64,000 nt of DNA from Rhizaria sp. SCN 62-66 (lineage: Eukaryota > Rhizaria, unplaced). Positions 37,764 through 48,301 of the stretch are shown here, piece by piece. The position numbers were made by a program, and so were the translations under genes. How positions within the stretch are numbered: the first letter of the stretch is position 1; each line of letters starts with the position of its first letter. The stretch lies in contig MEDY01000055.1 in assembly GCA_001724265.1 (NCBI GenBank), positions 1 to 64,000 on the forward strand, in the 5' to 3' direction. The notes below the pieces were generated by a model that was given only the letters and a program-made list of their open reading frames with translations, ran no database searches and was not told the origin of the DNA.

Positions 37764-38321
37764 TTACGCCTTGGACTTCTGGCCACCGACCTCGACGTGG
37801 AGGGAGCGCTTGAGGGAGAACTGAGCCATGCAGCCGCAGACGGTGCACTTGAGCTTGAGGACGACCTTCTTGGTGGTCTTCACGTTCTTGCGGAAGACGG
37901 GCTTGGTCTGAGAAGAGCAAGTAAAGAACAAGGATGGAATTATGCAATGAGACATCGGTTGGTCATTCGCGCAGATGTGTGGGCAGCGCAGAGCGACACA
38001 ATAGAGATGCAATGTGTTTTGACGAGTTGCGAGTGGGTGGGAACAGAAACGTACCCTGAGCGAGGAGGGAGGCCTTGCCAGCCTTCTTCTGCCAGGTGAT
38101 GCCCTGGAGAGTGTGCTTCTTGCAACGCTTGCAGTACGTCTTCTTCTGCTTGGGGAAGTTCACCTACGAAAGTCGAAAGAGAAGCCAGAGAGACCAAAGA
38201 GAGACCGAGGGTGAGCCATACGACATTGCACGGGTCATTGCACGCCAATTGGCGGAGAAACAGAGCTGGGAATGAAATGAATAGATATTATAGTGCGAAT
38301 ACAGTCACAACTACGTACCAT
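37764..38321 (-). CDS. Ribosomal protein eL42 (L36a/L44), with a structural anomaly
   Basis: Visible exons are complement of 38319-38321 (ATG only), 38055-38163 and 37764-37907, TAA stop. Exon 2 gives [20 protein letters not shown] then [17 protein letters not shown]. Exon 3 gives [43 protein letters not shown]. Both zinc-binding Cys pairs and the TKPV motif are recognisable. Exon 2 ends in phase 1 (CAGG before GTACGT) but exon 3 must start in phase 0, and the conserved loop of about 14 residues between LAQG and TKP is absent. The intervening 147 bases contain no AG on the coding strand before the final acceptor, so no hidden exon fits. Either the assembly lost a short exon or this copy is damaged. 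The family itself is sure. Confidence 0.75.
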
Positions 38322-38882
38322 TTTGAATGTTGACCAATCAGTGGGATCAAACAGACTCTCTCGAGGTGAGCTCCAGAAGAGTGCGCCACCGACCGACCGC
38401 AAAGTTGGCCAAAATCACTTTCTTTTTTTGAGAACCTCACGCTTGAGGCTCTCATGGTATTTGTACACTTCTTTCACTCAGCACAGGGAGACTAGCTCTT
38501 ATCAGAATATATCAAAGCAGTTATTGTTGTCGGCATGTTAAAATGTTTGTTTCTTGTATTTTATGTTGTTCTTAATCATTTTATGCCTCGAACCCCTCAA
38601 CAACCCCGCCTACCACAGATCACTGGTTCAAGTGCTTACTGGCCTTTGCTCTTCTCCAGTCCTAGTGACACAAAAGCAAGATAAAAATGTCCTAAGACTG
38701 AAGTATTACACTCAAGCAAACTCTTAGAAACTCCCAACATACAATGAAAAACCAGATCATCACGTTCAATGTTGGTTCTAGACACATTGAAACGTGTGTC
38801 TAAGTGATTATGCTGCCGAAGCCTCCGCACTGAGTTTTCTTCTCAAGGCTACTCCTGCAGCCATTGCCGCTGTGCTGCGTGT
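38322..38882. other. Intergenic region, eL42 promoter
   Basis: AT-rich region between the eL42 start and the end of the extended E2 frame. GACCGACCG at about 38391 lies upstream of eL42. No gene is seen. Confidence 0.45.
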
Positions 38883-39227
38883 TCACATAACGCAGCAGCC
38901 GCCGCACTGTGACCGGTCGTTGTCCCCCGGCCCAGTGCCCGGCTGCTGCTGACTGCCGCCGCCGCCGCCGCCGCCGCCGCCGCCCTGAGGCAGCGGCAGC
39001 GGCAGCGGCGGCGGCAGCTCGCGGACCCCTGCCCCCAGCTCGGTGCCGGGCGGCGGCCGCGCGCCCCCCGCCCCCGCGGCGCCGACACCGACGCCGCTGG
39101 GCAGGGAGCTGCTGCTGCCGCCGCCACCGCTGTTGCCGCCGCCAACACTGCTACCGCTCGACGTCGAGGACGACGACGAGTGCGGAGCAGTGCTTCCGGC
39201 GGCGACCGAGCTCGGGGGGGCCTCGAG
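38883..39227 (-). other. In-frame extension of the E2 gene past TGA, ending in a CaaX box
   Basis: Directly after the E2 TGA (39228-39230) the same frame stays open for 114 codons to a second TGA at 38883-38885. The reading is Ser/Gly/Pro-rich (LEAPPSSVAAGSTAPHSSSS) with polyglycine, and ends QCGGCCVM. CCVM fits a CaaX farnesylation box with Met as X, and nearby Cys residues could be palmitoylated. The block is very GC-rich, unlike every other 3' flank here, which argues that it is translated. UGA followed by C is a known leaky stop context. Read-through, a recent nonsense mutation or a sequence error are all possible. Confidence 0.5.
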
Positions 39228-40091
39228 TCAGTTGGTGAGCTGCGCGACTGCGGCGCCCACGTCGCCCTTAGCGGCCAGCAGCGCGCGCTTGGACTGCGCC
39301 TCCTCGAAGCCCATCTCCGTCAGCTGCGTAAGCGCGGCTGGGAAGGCGAACGGCGGCGCCACGGGGGCCGCAGCGGCCGACTTGGCGGCCTCGGGCTTGG
39401 CGTAGGTCGCGGTCCACTGGCGCGCCTCGGCCTCGAACTCGCGGACGGACCGGCGGTACATCTGCGCCACGACGCCGTCCTGCGGGTCGTCGGGGTTGGG
39501 CGAACACAGAAGCAGCGCGATCGACAGCAGCACCGTGCGGATCGTCTGCGCGGGGGACCACTGCGGGGGCGGAGATGCAGGGGAGCAAAGAAGGCGACAG
39601 ACGCGACAAACCAGCAGAGCGAAGGGAGAGAGGTTAGAGAAGACTTCAAGTTGGGGTTAAAATCGTGACATGCGAAAGCACGACCGAGATAAATATATGC
39701 AGAAGCACGATCATCAAGTTACAAAAGATGAGATTCACAGATGGACAGAGCAGCAACACAATCATTTCACTGCTTTTGCGATTGTTTCTAGTAGTGAGTC
39801 AATACGTACCTCATTCTTGAGGATGTCGAGGCAAATGACGCCAGTGACCGAGGACACGTTGGGGTGCCAGACCTTGGTGAGGAACTTGCAGATCGGCGGC
39901 GTGAACGGGTACCCTTCGGGGATGACGATGTCGATGTAGAACTTGCCGCCCTCGTAAGGGGAGCCCTCGGGGCCCTTAATCCAGCCGCGCCAGTGCAGAC
40001 AGGTCGACTCGTCCAGCGGCTCGGCGCCGATCTCGGAGTCCGCGGGGAGCTTCCGCAGCTCCTGCAGCTCGCGACCAAGGCGGAATGCCAT
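39228..40091 (-). CDS. Ubiquitin-conjugating enzyme E2 with UBA domain (UBE2K/Ubc1-like)
   Basis: Exons are complement of 39228-39560 and 39810-40091 (phase 0, donor GTACGT), 204 aa, TGA. The UBC fold shows PYEGGKFYIDIVIPEGYPF, the HPN motif in KVWHPNVSS, and the catalytic Cys87 in VTGVICLDIL. The sequence continues across the intron as WSPAQTIRTVLLSIALLL and PNPDDPQDGVVAQMY, as in UBE2K. Residues about 165-204 are a C-terminal UBA domain (LTQLTEMGFEEAQSKRALLA) whose end aligns with the end of human UBE2K. Class II E2s of this type build Lys48 chains. The ATG follows a pyrimidine-rich CAG, so a leader intron is likely. An open extension beyond the stop is annotated separately. Confidence 0.92.
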
Positions 40092-40560
40092 CTGCGGCGC
40101 GAGACGGGGAAGGGATGAGAGTACATAAGGGAGCATCGGGCAACGATAGGCGGTGAGCAGTGCAAGAGTGGCAGTTGTCGAGAATAGGGAGACGCGGGCC
40201 ACAGGAAAGCGCCGGCAAACAATACAGGCACAAAGCAGCACAGAAATGATTTAAACACGTTTAATAATACGAGCGCACGTAGCTGGACACGAGAAATCAC
40301 AACCGTCTGCGGTCGTTGCGGCGCTTCTGACATGCCGATTTGTTGGCGAGCTTCGGCCGTTGAAATTGCTGCACAATGGAGCCGAGAGCCGATTTGTGGC
40401 TGCTTCGAGAGCCTCCCATCGAATCTGACAAGCTGCACACACAGTAACATCGTCAGGCGGCTATATCATTTTAATTCAACATACTAGATGTAGTATCTGA
40501 TACGACACGCATACTGACACCCTATTATCTATTGTGTTGCGTCCGTGCAGTCGCCCCCAA
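40092..40560. other. Divergent promoter region
   Basis: Shared upstream region of the E2 and COX11 genes. A pyrimidine-rich tract ending in CAG precedes each start codon, which may mean leader introns. No gene is seen. Confidence 0.45.
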
Positions 40561-42478
40561 ATGTCGCGCCGCGCTGTGGGCTCCCTCGCCCTCCGGGCGT
40601 GCCAGCAGCCCGCTGCCCTGGCCCACCTCGCCCGCATCGCCGCCAGCCAGGTCCCCGCCGCGCTTGGCCCCGCTCCCCTGCGCGCCGTCCACACCCCTGC
40701 GGCGCCGCACCGCGCCGCTGCCGCCGCCCTCGCAGCGCAGTCGTCGTCTCTCGCTCGCTTAAGCACGTGCTCTGCTGCGTTTGCGGCGACTAAGTCTGTC
40801 CCGCGCGCCTCCCTCTCCACCACCGCCGCTGCCACCGCGCCCCGCATCGTGCCCGCCGCTGCTGCCTCCACCTCTTCCCTCGCCCGCTCCGGCGCCGTCA
40901 ATACCATGCTGTCACATATCCTCTCCGTCCAGGCCGCCGCCGCCTCCACCTCCGCATCTGCTGCTTACAACACTCGCGCTAACGGCGCCTCCCGCCCCGC
41001 CGCCGCGTCCCAGCGCGCGCCCGCCGTCGAGTACCGCGCCGTGCTTACGGGCGCCTCGCTTTCCCCGCGCTTCCGCCGCGCCCTGCTCGACCACGTGGCC
41101 CGCGCCTTCTCGACCCGCGCCGCGTTCCTCGCGTCCCGCCGCTGCAATGCCAACAATGCCGACAACGCCAATAATGCTGGCAACAGCAAGCCTGCGGTCG
41201 CGGATGCTGCCGCCGCGCAGGCCGCTCTCGCCGCGCAGCCCTGGGGCTCCGCCTCCGCGCCCGCCTCAAACGCGAGCGCGGGCGCGGGCGCTGGCTCCTG
41301 GGCGACCTCCAGCACTGCTGCCGCCGCTAAGCCTGCCGCCAACGCCGCCAATGGCGCTGCTGCCAGTGCTGCTGCCCCTGGCAACGCGGCGCACGAGGCT
41401 GCATACGTCATCAACGATACCGGCATGCACACCATCGGCGGCGGTAACAACAACAACAACCCCGCTGCTGCTGCTGCTGCTGCTGCCGCCCGCGCCCATG
41501 CAGTCAGCGGCGGCGGCGGCGGCAACAACAACAACAACAACAGCAATACTGGCAAGGAAGGCGAGAGCACGTCTGAGCGCAACCTGCGCTACGGCTACTA
41601 CATGATGGCGCTGGCGATTGTGTCGCTGGGCGTCTCGTACCTCGCCGTGCCGCTCTACGCCGCCTTCTGCCAGATGACCGGGCTGGGCGGCACCACGCAG
41701 CGCGACGTCAAGGTCGAGGAGCGCAACCAGTACCAGCAGCGTACGGCGCACCTGGACCCCGACGCGCCGCCGCTGCGCGAGATCACCGTCCGCTTCGAGG
41801 CTATGGTCGCTCCCGCGCTCGACTGGGAGTTCCGCCCCTGCCAGGTACGCGTGCTCGCTTATCTCAAACGCATATTTGATAACATTCATGCATGTATTTC
41901 GTAAATATATGTTGGCTTTCATTTTAACACAATATTGTATCTCTCTATCCGAGTTTTGTGCACATGCGCTTATATCTTTGGCTTCAAATTTCTCGATTTG
42001 TTCTTCATGTTAGGAGGAGATCAAGCTGCGCATCGGCGATACGGCGCTGGCGTTCTACAAAGCCAAGAACAACATGACGCAGCCGTGGGTGGGCGTAGCG
42101 ACCTACAACGTGCTCCCGGCCTCGGCGGGGCTGTACTTCAACAAGATCCAGTGCTTCTGCTTCGACGAGCAGCGGCTGCGGTCGGGCGAGGAGATGGACA
42201 TGCCGCTCTTCTTCTTCCTGGACCCCGCGATGGCGGATGACTGGCGCATGGACGGCACGGACCTCATCACGCTCAGCTACACCTTCTTCCCCGTCGCGGC
42301 CGACGAAGTCGAGGCCATGGACCCCCGCGTCAACCGCGTCACACCCCTCAAGACCAACAACAGCACTGCCACGACGCTGCTGCCGACGACGCCGGGTGTG
42401 GTGCAGCTCAAGCCCGGGCAGAGTCCCGAGGACCTGCTCGTGTGCGAGATTCCGCCCAAGAAGACCGTGAGCAAGTGA
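40561..42478 (+). CDS. COX11: Cytochrome c oxidase copper chaperone Cox11
   Basis: Exons 40561-41844 and 42014-42478 (phase 0, donor GTACGC), 582 aa, TGA. The basic, Ala-rich N-terminus MSRRAVGSLALRACQQPAAL fits a mitochondrial presequence. About 340 residues of low-complexity Ala/Asn sequence precede the conserved part. A single transmembrane helix lies about 345-372 (MMALAIVSLGVSYLAVPLYA), followed by FCQMTGLGG, the Cox11/CtaG signature. The intermembrane-space domain has ATYNVLPASAGLYFNKIQ and the copper-binding CFCF (about 475), then EMDMPLFFFLDP. Cox11 delivers copper to the CuB site of Cox1. The family is usually under 300 aa, so the N-terminal expansion is unusual. Confidence 0.94.
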
Positions 42479-43097
42479 AGAGCAGGCGAGCAAGCAAGTG
42501 AAGAGCAAGCACACAGTGACAAAGCAGCGACAACCAATCTGTGTTGGACAAGCACAAGGAGGGACGCAAGACAGACGTCTTAGATGAGACAAACTGGCCA
42601 TTTGTGTGAGCCATAGCCGTCTCGTGGCTGCACACAACTTTTTCACACAGTATCAATGTACTAGCGCACATGTCTCAACCCTTTTCTTGTCGTAATTAAT
42701 TATTATTTTCATTATTTATTGCAACATACGAATTGCCAAATACAATCGAAACAGTATCATATCTCTAAATGATAACTAGACAGTGTATTGGCGGTACAGG
42801 TTCAACGGTCCTCTGCTTGAGATTGACAATCAAGACAAGAGCAACGACACATGCTCGCATATGCTAACATGCCGTCACAATCAGAGCCCAACGACAAGCG
42901 CTCGTGACAATCCATCAGTACAATATAGATTAAAACACACACACAACAAAGTGTACGTGCTCAACTTACAGTACAAGAACCAAGCTCGGCACAACCCGGC
43001 AACACGCTGTCAGCGGCGACGACTGCTGCTGCTGATGCTGCTAATGCTGATGCTGTGACTTGACTGGCGTGATTCATCAGTCAACCGGCGGCTTAAC
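42479..43097. other. Convergent intergenic region
   Basis: AT-rich spacer between the 3' ends of COX11 and the EGF-type gene. Only short repeats (GCTGCTGATGCTGCTAATG near 43020) are seen. Confidence 0.5.
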
Positions 43098-45193
43098 TTA
43101 TGCGTTGAGCTCGTTGTACTGGGGAGCGACGTCCTGCTGCTGGGCCTTGGGGCCGAACTTGCGGAAGACAAGGATACCGACGCCGGCGCCGACAAGCAGC
43201 GAGATGATGACGACGAGGAAGACGTAGCCGGCACCGAGGCCGTTCTCGACGAGGCCGTACTTGTTCTAATTAGAAAGAAAAACAACAACAACAACAACCA
43301 AATAGAGGACAGATGGCGACAAAATGTGAGTCATTCGTTCTACATTTAGTACACACCGTTTTGTTATTCGAAACAACAATGTGAAAAAAACAACACAATT
43401 CAAGTTATATGAGAGAGATATATACAGAGTATTTGAACTCAACGTACCTGGCAGATCTTGGAGTTGATCTGGCAGTCCTTGCCCATATAGCCCTCGTCGC
43501 AGACGCACTCGCCGAGCGCGGTGCAGCGGCCGTGCTCACTGCACTTGGCCGGGCAGTTCGGGTCGAACTTGAGCGTGAAGGTGTAGTTGAGCGCGCTGGC
43601 GGCGAGCGACTCGACGGCGAGGGTGTAGAAGCCCTTCTGGAGCTGCGCGGCGGGGACGTACATGCTCTGCACCTGCGTCGCAGGCTGCGCCGACACGAGG
43701 TCGTAGTGGGTCATGTCGGGCTGGCCGTTGTGGCGCAGGTAAAGGCGCGTGTAGGCGGTGCCGACCTGGGAGGCGGCGGCGATGATGCTCATCTCGACGC
43801 TCGCGGCAGCGTAGGCCTCGGGCACCGAGACGGAGAAGTAGAGCGTGACGTAGGGCTGGACGACGGCCGAGATGGGGGCCTGGTGGGTGAGCGCGGTGGC
43901 CGAGAGCGAGCAGTCGGGCTGCGAGTCGTAGCCCTCGTCACAGGTGCACTGGAAGGTCGTCTCGTTGCACTTGCCGTGGCCGGAGCAGCCAGCAGGGCAC
44001 ATGTGGAGGTAGCCCGTGAAGGTGTACTTCATCTCGGCCGTGGTGGGTGCGATGATCGCGACGTACCAGTCGCCGCCGACGTACTGCGCGGTGGGGATCG
44101 CGAGATAGAAGTCTTGCTGCCCCCAGTAGATGGACTGCACGGCGTCGTTGTCACTCAGCGTGGGCACGCGGCCGAGCGCGGCGACGATGTAGCCCTGGCC
44201 GGAGGTCCCCTCGCGGGAGCCGGCGAAAGCGAGCTCGTAGCCGTCGTCAGTCAGCGCAGGGAACTTGTAGTAGGCGGACGCGCCGGAGGACAGCGTGTTG
44301 GTGTACGTCTTGGCGGGCTCGGCGGTGAAGAGCTGCGCGGAGCAGTCCTCGGCGATGTTCCAGCCAGCGTTGCAGGAGCAGACGCCCGTGGCCGAGGCGC
44401 ACGTGCCGGCATTCTGGGACGCGCCGCAGTTGCGGTTGATGCAGTTGTAGGCCTCGACCATGAAGGTGACGTTAGTGTCGACGTTCTCGTAGCCGTAGGC
44501 GTTGGCGAAGTAGGTGCCCGTCTCGAGAGCCTGGGCGGCGGCGCCGCGGCGGAAGCGGACGGAGTGCTCGTCGACGATGCGCTGGTCGTGGCCGTCGTAC
44601 GTCTGGCGCGTGGGGGCGCTACCGCGCTTGACGAAGAGGTCGGGGTCAGAGGTGTCGGCCTTGGACTTCTTCATGTAGAACCACACCTCACGGTGGGTGT
44701 CGGTCACCGCGAAGGTGTGGTCAACGGAGTAGTTGAGCTTGGGGACGAGCGTGTCGCCGGTCCAAACGCCGGGAGTGAGCGGGACAGGGTCTAACAAGGT
44801 GCAAGATACGCGCGAGGGAGTGCGGGAAGTGAGGAAGATGGAGGTGAATAGGGTGTGGTTGCGTCAACACGCGCGAAAGAGATCTGAGATCGGAGTGGCA
44901 AGGATTGACGAAAGAAAAGACTGTTTCTGTTCGGCAACAGGACGCAACTAACGAGATCTAGAAGTGCCACGAAGAAGATCTCCGCGTTATTACGGGGGAC
45001 AAAAAGAAAAACAGAGCAGAGCGCCGCACACAGGACGTGCGACACCCGAAAACAGGGGTGGCAACGTCGTCTGCGGCGAAGTGAGGCGATCGATTCGCGG
45101 ATGGAAAGATTTCACTGGATACGTACCCGCGGCGTAGGCGCCCACAATGGCGGCGCCAAGAACAGCAAGAATCTGGAAAACCTTCGAAACCAT
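43098..45193 (-). CDS. Type I membrane protein with three EGF-like modules
   Basis: Exons are complement of 43098-43265, 43448-44790 and 45127-45193 (phases 1 and 0; both donors GTACGT), 525 aa, TAA. Exon 1 encodes a signal peptide (MVSKVFQILAVLGAAIVGAY). EGF-like modules lie about 132-168, 284-317 (CPAGCSGHGKCNETTFQC) and 431-465 (CPAKCSEHGRCTALGECVC). Between them are beta-rich modules with GDWYVAIIAP and YTFTLKF that resemble PPC-type or jelly-roll repeats (inferred). A transmembrane helix lies about 480-503 (AGYVFLVVIISLLVGAGVGI), followed by RKFGPKAQQQ and a tail ending QYNELNA. YNEL fits a YxxPhi adaptor-sorting motif. Likely a surface or endolysosomal receptor; ligand unknown. Confidence 0.85.
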
Positions 45194-45970
45194 TTTTGTG
45201 GAGTGAAAGCTCAGTTGCGTGCAATCGTAAATCAACCGAACCCCACCACTCGTCAGACCGGCCGGTCGGAGCGAGGCTGGCATCCGCCCACTGGCGCCCA
45301 CGGTCACTTGGACCACACCACAGACGTCGGTCACGAAGAGGGTGTAGGCACGCAAGTTACGAGAAGCTTGGCGAGGCACGCCAACGTCGCGAGATCGAAA
45401 GAAAATGACCGCAGACTTTTACACCCTTTATTCTGTGGTGCCATTCTCTGAAAAACCAACATATCCAAATTTTACGCCACTGGTGCTGCTTTCGCGTTCG
45501 CCTCTGGTGACGTATCCCGGCTTACGAGTTGGAGACGCGAGCGCCTTCTTCGCGCTCTCGTGCCCGTCTTGACATCGATGTGCTCATACCAACGTTTTTT
45601 TTACTGACTTCACCAAGTATGCCATCTCGCTCCGCTACCTATGTCCCACTCCGTTACCGTTAAGACTGTTATTAAGCTCACTATATTCCTGTTGCTTCCT
45701 TCTTCCGGCTGCCCCCTTCTTTCTAATATAGCTTCACGCCACCCGTCCGCCCGCTTCTGCGCTCGCACGTCAGGCCTTCTCAGACCCCCACGCCTTGCAC
45801 AACGACATCTTCTCGCCGTTGCTGCTGCTCTGCACACCGCTGCCTGCCGCCGTCGCCGTGGAACTCCTCGCGCCGCCGCCGCCGCGCTTTTTGCTCAAAG
45901 CTTTCGCTTCTCACACTCACACACGCACACAAAAGCTGACGCTGTGTCCGCTTAAGCCTCTCTGTTCCGC
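45194..45970. other. Divergent promoter region
   Basis: Shared upstream region of the EGF-type and Rab genes. CGGTCA words occur at 45301 and 45328, with GACCGGCCGGTC near 45257. The right half is a pyrimidine-rich Rab leader; its open frame ends in TAA just before the Rab ATG. Confidence 0.45.
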
Positions 45971-46588
45971 ATGAGCGCCGTTGCCGCCCAGGGCCCGAAC
46001 AACCAGCAGGCGTACCTGAAGCTCGTTCTGCTGGGCTACAAAAACGTCGGCAAGACGTCGATCTTCAACCGTTACCTGTACGACGAGTTCATTAAGACCT
46101 CGATGACCATCGGCGCGTACTTCGGTATGAAGAACTGCGTCGTCGGCGGCGTGTCCCACTCGCTCGCCATCTGGGACACCGCCGGTGAAGAGAAGTTCGA
46201 CTCGCTGACGTCGTTCTACTGCCGCAAGGCCCGCGCCGCGCTCGTGTGCTACGACATGACCTCGCTCGAGTCGTTCAACTCGCTCCCGCGCTGGGTCGAC
46301 AAGGTCCGCAATGAGGCCTCCCCGCACTGCGCCATCATCATCGTTGGCAACAAGGCCGACCTGGTTGCGGACCGGCCCGGCATGCGCCAGGTCGACACGG
46401 CCGAGGCGCGCCGCTACGCGCACAGCATCAACGCCGAGCTCTTCGAGGTCTCCGCGCGCACCGGCGCTGGCGTCGAGGCCGCGGTGCAGCGCGTGGTGGA
46501 GCTGGCGCTGCAGGCGGACCCCGAGCTGGGGCCCGCACGCCAGTCGCTGCTTGACCAGCCCGAGAAGGAGAAGGGCTGCTCCTGCTGA
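45971..46588 (+). CDS. Rab-family small GTPase, divergent (Rab20/24-like)
   Basis: Single exon, 205 aa, TGA. G1 is GYKNVGKTS, the switch I Thr lies in SMTIGAYFG, G3 is WDTAGEE, G4 is GNKADL and G5 SARTG. The C-terminus GCSC fits double geranylgeranylation. The sequence FYCRKARAALVCYDMT resembles Rab20/Rab24/Rab-like proteins more than core Rabs, but I cannot fix a subfamily. The catalytic Gln of switch II (WDTAGQE) is Glu73 here, which should lower intrinsic hydrolysis; Rab24 and Rab20 also vary at this site. Acts on membrane traffic. Confidence 0.9.
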   Translation: MSAVAAQGPNNQQAYLKLVLLGYKNVGKTSIFNRYLYDEFIKTSMTIGAYFGMKNCVVGGVSHSLAIWDTAGEEKFDSLTSFYCRKARAALVCYDMTSLESFNSLPRWVDKVRNEASPHCAIIIVGNKADLVADRPGMRQVDTAEARRYAHSINAELFEVSARTGAGVEAAVQRVVELALQADPELGPARQSLLDQPEKEKGCSC

Positions 46589-47378
46589 GATGCAGCGCGA
46601 GCAGGGCATACAACGCGCGGCGATGTCGAGCGAGAATAGCAACGTAGCAGTATTAATCGCGACGTAGCGATATGTATTGGGGCCACGGTGTCACATGGTC
46701 TTCGCATTCGTGAGTGTTGAGCGAATGATGCAGGCAAACATGAGAGGAGAGATACCCTATCCGTTCTTCGCGACATTGCATGCTTATGCTATTGAACAAG
46801 AAGATCAGCGTTACATCTTGGGCTTGCTGGAGTCGGATTGCACAGTAGACCTGCTGTGTTGGTGCTCTCTCCACGAGTGTTCACCGGAGCTGTCTTAAAA
46901 GATGCTTTTGTTTGTGTTTGTTTTGCTCTTGGTCCGATCCTATTCTTGTACTGTACATTCGTTTTTTTGTTCCTTATTTCTTCTTCTTGTCTTTGGCTGG
47001 TTGGTTCATTATAGTGCGTGCGTATGCCTCTGTTGTCTGTCGCGCTGAGATCCTCGTCGCATTAGGAATCGTCGAATGTCTCGATACGTTAGTGATATTT
47101 CCCCTCTTGTTTGTCCCCTCTTGTTTGGTTTGCTTCATCCAGTTTCCTTTGTCGTAGTTTTAGTAATATTAGCCTTGTATTGTGGAACCCGCGCATCTTA
47201 GAGTAGTACTACACATGTTTATCGTCTTTATATCTCGCGCGTCCGCATCAGTGGAGTTCATACATAAATTCAAAGTCTTATTGTTTACGCAGTAGGATGC
47301 AGAGACAACGGATGATTGCGTGAAAAAGTAAACCAGATGGTGTATTGTGGATATAAACGTCCGTGGTGATTTACTTAC
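46589..47378. other. Convergent intergenic region
   Basis: AT-rich spacer between the 3' ends of the Rab and ACBP genes. Hydrophobic short frames here look like chance. Nothing else is seen. Confidence 0.5.
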
Positions 47379-47859
47379 TTACGCCTTGACGCCGTAGGTC
47401 TTGGCAGCCTCGTTGGCGAGGTTGATGTACTGGGCCTTGGCCTCGTCCTGGGACTTGCCCTTGTTGGCCTCCCAAGCGTCGTACTTGCTACGGGCCTCGA
47501 TCTGCACAGCCCAGGGCTGGGAGATGTTGACGTCGCCCTGTAACGCACCAGAGTGACGGAGAGAGAAAAACAAGCACATGTCATGAAAGTGGACGCGAAC
47601 GAGCAAACAAACACAAAAAGGGAAGCGATATAGAAGAATCAAGAAAATGAGCAAAAGTATGGCACTACTAAAGCAACGTGTCGCGAAGAAAGTTGCACAA
47701 ACCGGAAAAGCGCGCGCGAGTTTCGAGAGAAGGGGCGATGGGACGTACGACAGTGGCCTGCTTGTAGAGACCGTAGATGGCAAGGAGCTCATCGTTGGAG
47801 GGCTTGGAGTTAAGGTTGTTGACAAGGGCAACGGCCTCCTCGAAGGTAGAAGCGGACAT
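47379..47859 (-). CDS. Acyl-CoA-binding protein (ACBP)
   Basis: Exons are complement of 47379-47537 and 47749-47859 (phase 0, donor GTACGT), 89 aa, TAA, the usual ACBP length. MSASTFEEAVALVNNLNSKP, then LLAIYGLYKQATV, joins across the intron to GDVNISQPWAV. KYDAWEANKGKSQDEAKAQY and the C-terminal INLANEAAKTYGVKA complete the four-helix fold. The YKQAT and KWxAW-type (here KYDAW) residues that bind acyl-CoA are present. It buffers and transports long-chain acyl-CoA in the cytosol. Confidence 0.96.
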
Positions 47860-48301
47860 GGTGTCTGAGTCTGTCGGAAGCGATCATCGAAGAAGAGAAG
47901 GGGGGTTTCACGGTGAGGGAGACGAGGTCAGCGAACTAGCAGGAGAATATTCGCATACAAAATGGTGCTACCACACTGCTTGAAATTGAGAAAGTGTACA
48001 AAATCACGCGCACTGCCACAAAAGTCAATCATTTTGCATATACACGTCGCTCATCGCGCCATAATGCATCGCTTTCGCAACCCCGAATCCTGCCCCAGTC
48101 ATCACCGCAAAGTTAAGCCCATCGACTCGCTGCCGTCGCTTTTGAGAGCACGGTCAGTTTGACCGCTGACCGCTGACCGTTTGTTGCCACAGCCCGACCA
48201 GTCGGACTGGACTGTGATGAAGTGAAGGGCGTGTGTGGTGAGTTTTTGAAATCACATCGCTGGGATTTGTTTCTTACAACACACAGTTTGTACAGAAGAG
48301 A
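47860..48301. promoter_or_regulatory. Divergent promoter region with CGGTCA/TGACCG cluster
   Basis: Upstream region of the ACBP and KH genes. Within 48151-48179 lie one CGGTCA and three TGACCG sites, so both orientations of one 6-mer. Function as an activator site is inferred from position only. Confidence 0.35.

Noticed and set aside
45641-45955. 104-codon frame upstream of the Rab gene
   Set aside because: Pyrimidine-rich leader sequence that ends in TAA before the Rab ATG; no family features.
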